Origin: Selaginella moellendorffii | Taxonomy: Eukaryota > Streptophyta > Lycopodiopsida > Selaginellales > Selaginellaceae | Direction of reading: 5' to 3' | DNA length: 64,000 nt | NCBI RefSeq assembly: GCF_000143415.4 | Contig: NW_003314262.1 | Location: 1,043,960-1,107,959, forward strand | Shown: piece by piece, positions 58,101-64,000 of the stretch | Layout: each line of letters opens with the position of its first letter | Numbering within the stretch: the first letter of the stretch is position 1 | Notes under the pieces: generated by a model | What the model was told of the DNA's origin: nothing | Databases searched by the model: none | What the model saw: the letters and a program-made list of their open reading frames with translations, nothing else | Program-made: the position numbers and the translations under genes

Positions 58101-59850
58101 AGTAAGCACAAAAATGCTGCCTTGGTTCCTTTAATGAGTTGTCCTCTTATGGACACCAGGTTTAAGTAGGAATCTTTTGCCTTGCATTGCCCTACCTTTA
58201 GATCCAGGGCCTCCACCTTGGATCTCCTTCCTTGGGCATTCGCTAGTACCACAAGGTTCCTACCTTGTCCATGCAGAGCTATTACGAATTGATTGAACCA
58301 ATCCATCCCGAAGATTACATCAAATCCCGCCATGTCCAACACGGTGAAATCCATGTCTACTTTCCATGTCCCTACTTCGACTCTCACTTATCGAAGTACC
58401 TCATCGGTGTTTTGGCTACCTTGAACAAACTCTATAGTCCTTAGTTCGCGCAGCCACTACACCATTGGTCTAGCTTGCTGAACTATGTCTGCAGCCACAA
58501 AATTATCCAAAGCACCTATGTCAATAAGGATCTTAACAAAGTTACTTCCGAGCTTCCCTTGAAGGGCTAATAGATGTCGCGAACGACTCTCCACCAAAAT
58601 TGCTCGTGTAATGAGTAACTTTGAGCTAGGGATTAGATCACATACCTTAGTTTGGATTTCACCTGACTTAATGGCCATATTGGCTCTGGCCTTCTTCGGG
58701 TAGGGACATTCCCTCAAAAAGTGTCCCGTTTCACCGCAGTTGTAGCATACGTTGTTTCCCACATTGCTAAACGATTTGACCTTCTTATCCCAGGGTTTGT
58801 CTCTTTTTGCTTGACTCCCCCACGTACTCGCTCGCTGGCCATCGGATCTGCCTTTCCGAAACCCCAAGGACTCATTCTTAGAGAAACTCTTCTTGAATTT
58901 CCCTTTGCTATATGTTCCCCTTGGTTTGGCCCCTTTGCTAAACTTGAACCCCGACCTCGTCGTGTTCCCCTTTCGCAGGTTATCATTGAAATACACCTTG
59001 ATAGCCGCATCCAACGCTTCTTTGTAATTGGTTGGGTTCCAATGCATCACCTTGCTACGAGCCTAAGTTTGCAAGCCTGATATGAAGGTATGGAACGCAT
59101 CCATATCACCCATATCTGTGACCAGTATCCTCTTTTCCATAAATCCATTCACATACTCCTGAATGGTTCCAGTCTGCTTCAGCCTACTCAACTCATCTCT
59201 TAGGTGCAGAGTAGCATTCAGAGGAACGTATGTTGCACAGATCCTCGCCTTCATCATTTCCCAAGTGGCCACCTGTCTTTCGTATGCCTCCGTCGTTCTC
59301 CACCAAGACTTGGAATTATCTGCCAAGTATGGTTTTGCACATGGGACCTTCTCCGAGCTCGGTAACCACAACACTCAGAAGTAGTCTTCCATATCATAAA
59401 ACCAATCCTCCACCACCTTATAGTCGTTCACTCCTTTGAAGACCGGTGGGGGCTTTGGTTTGTACTTAGGAACTGCCTAAGGGACTGATTCCACTTCAGT
59501 CTATTCAACCTTTTTTAGTTCTGCCTCAATCCCCACTAAAGGGTCCGCACCTTCTGCGCTACCAGCATCCACAGTCTTGCGCTTTTTCTTCCACTTCTCG
59601 TCACGCTTTAGCTTGCATACGAGAGTCTCCAGCAAGGCATTGGTCTATGCCAATTGTCCTTCTAGAACGTTCAATCGAGCCTTGGATGACCGAACCTCAC
59701 CACTGGACTCCTCTTTGAAAGTTTCCTCACTGGAGTCCTCCTCATGCAAAGATTCCTCATCCATAGCCTCTTGTTTGACCAGAGGCTCTAGCTTCGGTAG
59801 CGGTTCGGTCTCCGCCTGGGTTCGTTTACGCCCTGCCTTTGCCATCTCCC
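55130..59850 (-). pseudogene. Gag-pol of family 1 copy 3, many nonsense codons
   Basis: ATG near 59845 ([12 protein letters not shown]). The gag frame is stopped by TAG at 59645-59647 where copy B has CAG, and by more TAGs (EQ and VPQ positions) also at CAG sites. Zinc knuckle CYNCGETGHFLREC. The protease reads DIGALDNFV (DTG mutated). RT has [31 protein letters not shown] and a YIDDIL site near 57480. RNase H MDALDFALGVVL. Integrase ETHYVKTCSTCQ-like finger, [17 protein letters not shown], two introns, then NWVSHLGFAEMCYNNSPHSS. Chromodomain EEEYEVEAILNACKSK then REFHVK and a stop. Where copy B has the 1-base deletion near 31070, copy 3 is intact (VPKMMDLLKSKYHWP). Confidence 0.9.
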
Positions 59851-59904
59851 AGCAATCTGCCTCTATCCTTCGCTAGAACTGAGGAAAAGGCTCCGATCCC
59901 ACAT

Positions 59905-61035
59905 TGTAAGCCACAAATTTTTCCTTTCCAATTTGCCAGCTTACCTTGTCTATCCAACCAACACTGCCTTGGCTTTTGCTAAGTTCTCTCGCCAAGGTTC
60001 CCGCCTATTTTACCAGCTCCTACTTGGTCTTACTTGGTTTCAGCTACTCACTGCACGAGTAAACAAGTGTTAACCATCCATCCACGGATTCCAAAATCTC
60101 TCCTAATCCCCCTCCCCGGGTTAGATTGGGCTTAAGGTTCGGCTACACTGCCTGTAGGCACAAGTAGCTAAGCACACCAAGCCTCCAGGTTCCTAAAACC
60201 CCTTGGTACAACAAGACTTGATCATAGGACCCTCTAAATCCCAAGCCTTTGGTGCAACACTTGCTTTGGGAAGAAGCGGCGAAACACCGTGGCCTAACAG
60301 CCTAGTATGAGTACCCCACTTCTATCCCGAAGGGAAGGCCCAAGCCCCTAGGAAGGGTGAGGGCCAATGAGCCACAAAGTACTGAAGTGGGGCACCACTC
60401 CACATGAGCCGGGAGCACTGCAGTCTGTTTCCCTTTCGGGAGTGGGAGCTGATCTTGAGCACTTCCTTGGGTGGCTCCTCTAGCACCACCCGAGTCCATG
60501 TTCACTCCCACTCAAGGCCTCTCGGCCCCAGTCTCAACCTCAAGTTAGTTTGGAAGCACCACTGGAGAGTTCTTTCAAGACTAGACCTCACTATCCCTAC
60601 TATACTTTTGGAACCCCCTGCATCCCCCCCCCCCCCTGGGAGCCCCCTGGGAGACGCACGCTTTGGGCTTTCACCCCTTGACCCGTATTAGTACTCGGAC
60701 TCGGTCTCAGACTCAATCTCGGACTCGATCTCAGACCCGACTTCAGACTCGGTCTCGGACTCAATCTCGAACTTGATCTCGGACTCAACTTTGGACTCGA
60801 CCTCGGACTCGGTCTCAGACCCAATTCGGATCTCGGACTCTGTCTCGAACTCGGTGTCGAACTCGGTCTCCGATTCGGCCTCGGACTTGATCCTGGACTC
60901 TATCTCAAACTCAGTCTCAAAGTCGGTCTTGGACTCGATCTTCGACTCGGTCCCATCTGATGAACTCTTTGTCATTTCGGTCATGCTTTCGGGGATCCTT
61001 TAGCTTACGACACTTCGGGGAGTTGGTTCCTTACA
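59905..61035 (-). repeat. 5' LTR of family 1 copy 3
   Basis: 1131 bp with the G-run (C-run on this strand near 60625) and hexamer array near 60690-60955. Confidence 0.93.
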
Positions 61036-61612
61036 TTGGACTCGGATTCAGACTCAGACTCGGACTGAGACTTGGACTCGAGCTTTGGGCTTGGTCTTGG
61101 CCCCGGCCTCAGTCTCGGTCGCGGCCTCGGTCTCAGTCTTGGTCCCGGTCTCGGTCCCAGTCTCAGTCTCAGTCTTGGTCCCGGTCTCAGTCTTGGTCTC
61201 GGTCTCAACTTCGGACTCCATTTTGGGTCCTTCTCGGACTCCATCTCGGGTCCATCTCAGACTCCATCTCAAACTTCATCTCAGACTCCATATCAGACTC
61301 CATCTCGGGTCCATCTCGGACTCCATCTCAGACTCCATCTCGGGTCCATCTCGGGTCCATCTCAGATCCATCTCAGACTCCATCTCGGGTCCATCTCAGG
61401 TCCTCTTATATCCCTTTTCTAGAGACTCTTTTATTGCTCACTTCATGGTCGTTCCTTGAGCACTCCATTAGGAGTTCCACTCCCGCTCTCGACTTTTCCA
61501 GTCAGAGCCTTTTAGTCCAAATGTGCTACGCTTGTGTTTGGCTTTTGCTTTGGCCACTACCACATGACACCCTTTTGGCTTCACTTTGGGGCTTAGGGAT
61601 TTGTGTCTCATA
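61036..61612 (-). repeat. Third piece of the host L2 LTR
   Basis: Rest of the hexamer array (61041-61400) and the 5' end of the LTR, finishing ATTTGTGTCTCATA at 61612 before the TSD TTTCT. Confidence 0.85.
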
Positions 61613-62110
61613 TTTCTTTAATACCAAATGTAGCACACTTGAATTTAGAGCTAAACTCCAAGCCTGTTGTATTATGAAACGAGGGTCAATCTCTACATTC
61701 CGTAGATATGTCAAATGAGTGAATCGAGACACTTTCCATAAATAGCATTTGGGACCGAAATGAGACTAACACAAAAGGTATGATAGCGAGGGTTTTTGGC
61801 AGACACGGTAAGCTATCATATAGAAATATTGAGGGACTAGACTCAATATCAAGGGGGTTAGCAAATGCAAGTTAACAAATGAGTTTCTCTAACTAGGTTA
61901 AGTATGCTTGACAAATAGCATGTAGGAATTCCGTCCTTATGCTCATCTAGTCAAGTGCACATGCAATGACTAATTTCTCAATTAATTTGGGTGGATACTA
62001 TAAAAAAGGACCAATAGTACCAACTTCCTGCCGTTGTGGCAATAAGGAAAGAATGTCTGTAAGGATTGGCTGGCAAATATCTTTTGATACCTAAAGTCAT
62101 ATTTGCGACA
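61613..62110 (-). mobile_element. 5' LTR and PBS of gypsy-2
   Basis: LTR 61629-62110 (482 bp), starting (minus strand) TGTCGCAAATATGAC and ending AAGTGTGCTACA, followed by the PBS TTTGGTATTAAAG (61617-61629). It was inserted into an older L2 LARD internal region, as 62111 onward matches 50440 onward. Gag and pol of this element lie at 45302-37158, separated from the LTR by the 15-kb nested insertion. Confidence 0.8.
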
Positions 62111-63258
62111 TGAACTAACCAACTTAACCTCAAGACATCACACTTTGGAACTTTTAGTTTCTCCACACCATTAACTCTATGACCCTACCCTAACAACACT
62201 TCCCACTTGTATCGAAGTTTTTGCCAAAACAATTGTAGTCATTTGTTATACTAACTATCGGTTAGCATTACAATTTAGTATTCACACACAATTCCTCGTC
62301 AAAGTTACTTTCTTCTGTGAACACCTTTCCACGACTTTAGTATAGCATATTTTGCCATCAATGAGATACCCACTGTTCTCATTTTTGAATCTCATGATCC
62401 TCCTCATCTTTCGTAGGATATAATACATCTTAGTCCATGTGTTTCCACTAATCCTTTAGGACCATCCTTTGACTCCACTGAGTCATCTAGCTTTCTAGAC
62501 ATGCTAATTTGATGATCTCTAAGATTTTAGCTTCATAGCTTCTTTTGGGGTTCCATCTCATTAGAATACAACTTCATGTATTTATGTCTTATTCATAAGG
62601 ACTATCTTTGCAAGTGTTACTCTGACACTTGATTATTCTTTGTTTTATGTGAGGTACCTTTGCCTTTTAGGATTATCTATCCATATGATGAAAATACTAA
62701 TTCATCCTTTAAGTGCACCCCAAATTCCTTAGGTTGTTCTAGCATTTATTTAAGGTAGCCCTGACTACCATTTCAAGGACTAATATCTTCATTTATATTT
62801 GACCTCCTATAGTCACCCACTCTAGTCTCAATTTCTTGAGCATCATCCTCAACTATATAAGGATAATTTTATAACTCTTTTATCATCTAGCAGTTTCCAT
62901 TATTCCCGTAATCTGAATTGTAGTTTTTTACCACAATCATATTAGCTAGTTTGCTAAGTCAAACACTTATATGAATTACATTCTCAACTCTCTGAAGAAA
63001 ACCTTTTACTGTTCCTAAAATCTCAAAGTCATTTTCTTATTGGCCCCTTTCTATTCACTATATTGCACACCAATTCACATATGAATTATAGTGGAGAGCC
63101 ATGTCCTCCCAACTTGCTACTCCTCAAATATAGCCCCACTCCTAGGACCTTCCAATATCACTATCAAATGGTAATATTTTTAATTGCCAATAAGAGTCAG
63201 ACTAAGAAACAGTTCTAATACCAAATAATAAGCGACCAAATTTTTCATTCTACTTTAA
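62111..63258 (-). mobile_element. Older L2 LARD internal fragment with PBS and LTR edge
   Basis: Diverged match to 50440-51560: TCTCCACACCAT, CACACAATT/CACACATAAC region, TAGCATTTATTTAAGGTAGCC versus AGCATTTATTAGAGGTAGCC, ending TCTAATACCAAATAATAAGCGACC (PBS plus LTR end). The LTR is cut after about 30 bp. It is the oldest layer of the nest. Confidence 0.8.
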
Positions 63259-64000
63259 TGCTCTATTTCGTTAAAGTGGGATTTATTCAGTAAAATGGGA
63301 CTAGGTACAAATTTTCAAGTATTTGAAAATGACGTGAAATTATATGTCTTTTGTCCAGGGGCTAGACATATCTGGGGCATGGTGACTAGCGCGGTGACTT
63401 TGTGTCCAGACTAAGTCCATCTGGTTGTATAATAAATCTCATTGTCAAGGTGAACAAGCCGAATCTGAAGCTAAAGAAGAGCAATGGCATGCGCGCACAC
63501 ACTATTTGTTTGTTCATTGAGCGTGTGGTGAGCTTTCCAAAATGAACGTCATTCCTATTAGCCAGACATATAACTTAATGGTGAGAACATTTAGATATTA
63601 TTCAATGTTATCTTTTTCTAACGAATCTAATTGTGAAGGTGTAGCAAGAGGCATTGCTAGTCTGGAGAAGTCATTTAACTCATTTGACCCTTAGTGTATT
63701 TTCATGAAACTAAATAACATTCATATTATTAAGGAATTTCTCTAGTACCTTTTTTTTACGACATAGAGGCTTGCATTTCTTTCAAAGGTGATTTAGTAAA
63801 AGGCCTGAGGGCACATGCCATTCTATTTCTCAGACCGGTATTAAGATATACTAGTGCAAAGGGAAAAAGGTATTTGGTGATCAAGTAAATGGCATGAGGG
63901 CACACACCATTATAAGCCTAAGCGCTAGTGGACACCTCCTTTTTGGTACTCTCAGCGGTACTATCATCCTTCTCCGGGTCAGTTGTTTTGCTTTGGATTG
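63259..64000. other. Unassigned terminal stretch
   Basis: No gene or named repeat recognised. GGCATG.GGGCACA.(A/G)CCATT-like words recur near 63808 and 63888, suggesting a short local repeat. Confidence 0.4.

Larger units (their letters stand above)
53552..61035 (-). mobile_element. Family 1 chromovirus copy 3, full length but decayed
   Basis: 3' LTR 53552-54665, internal, 5' LTR 59905-61035, minus strand. Flanks TTAGA (53547-53551) and TTGGA (61036-61040) are a 4/5 duplication, both lying in an L2 hexamer array. A PBS-like GGATCGGAGCC precedes 59904. The order gag, knuckle, protease, RT, RNase H, integrase, chromodomain is as in copy B, with many stops. It keeps both integrase introns, giving an independent check on them. 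Confidence 0.93.
46473..61612 (-). mobile_element. L2 LTR split by later insertions, insertion boundaries preserved
   Basis: The boundaries 46473 (TATAAGCG) and 61612 (GTCTCATA) are the two ends of an L2 LTR. They are flanked by the same 5-bp word TTTCT (46468-46472, 61613-61617) although they lie 15.1 kb apart. Retained pieces are about 46473-46850, 53135-53551 and 61036-61612, adding to about 1.37 kb of a 1.6-kb LTR. It entered gypsy-2 eight bases from its PBS, and was then hit by an L2 LARD and family 1 copy 3. Confidence 0.85.

Noticed and set aside
1-64000. CRISPR-like or bacterial content, since arrays and a DNA-methyltransferase-like gene are present
   Set aside because: Arrays have no spacers, genes have spliceosomal introns, and the flanking elements are plant LTR retrotransposons.

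Overview
The window is nuclear DNA of a land plant. It holds split genes with very short GT-AG introns (about 50-100 nt), an endosomal NHX-type Na+/H+ exchanger, remnants of a plant purple acid phosphatase, a plant acyl-activating enzyme and a PPR protein, and LTR retrotransposons primed by initiator methionine tRNA. The short introns would suit a compact lineage such as a lycophyte or moss, but that is inference. There are two 100-N assembly gaps (17282-17381, 48409-48508). No CRISPR array, operon or complete tRNA/rRNA gene is visible.

Region 1 (1-8.36 kb) is AT-rich DNA with a faint Copia remnant. A solo LTR of a family I call L2 (3864-6302, TSD CTATT) carries a 592-bp TRIM element inside it (5005-5596, TSD AGCAC). 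A truncated L2 LTR follows. Region 2 (8.6-18.2 kb) is the only host-gene island. It has a purple acid phosphatase pseudogene and a convergent acyl-activating enzyme pseudogene, then an apparently intact NHX5/6-like exchanger of about 17 exons (about 11.2-14.18 kb), unidentified exon-like pieces, a probable CACTA transposase scrap and a PPR pseudogene. Region 3 (18.7-25.5 kb) has a decayed Helitron, a decayed chromovirus tail and a second, older TRIM.

Region 4 (25.5-36.3 kb) is a nest. A young Ty3/gypsy chromovirus (family 1, copy B, 26436-33968, TSD GAATG) sits inside the 5' LTR of an older family 1 copy (A). Region 5 (36.3-63.3 kb) is a deeper nest on the minus strand. An old gypsy element (gypsy-2, LTR at 61629-62110) has been hit by three insertions: a 5.7-kb MULE-like DNA transposon (38497-44220, 8-bp TSD), a family 1 solo LTR (TSD AGGAA), and an L2 LTR whose TSD copies (TTTCT) now lie 15 kb apart. 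That LTR in turn holds a non-coding L2 element of LARD type and a third family 1 copy (53552-61035).

The most notable content is the DNA transposon at 38497-44220. It carries a SWIM-zinc-finger transposase gene and, divergently transcribed, a five-exon gene whose spliced product has the motif order of a beta-class (N4/N6-type) DNA methyltransferase. Also notable are two short spliceosomal introns inside the integrase of the family 1 chromovirus, present in two independent copies; tandem tRNA T-arm-like hairpins upstream of the polypurine tract in both family 1 and L2; and non-autonomous L2 elements that share LTR core, PBS and 3' end with family 1 and so look like its dependents. Stop codons in the older copies often arise as CAG to TAG, which fits decay of methylated CHG sites.
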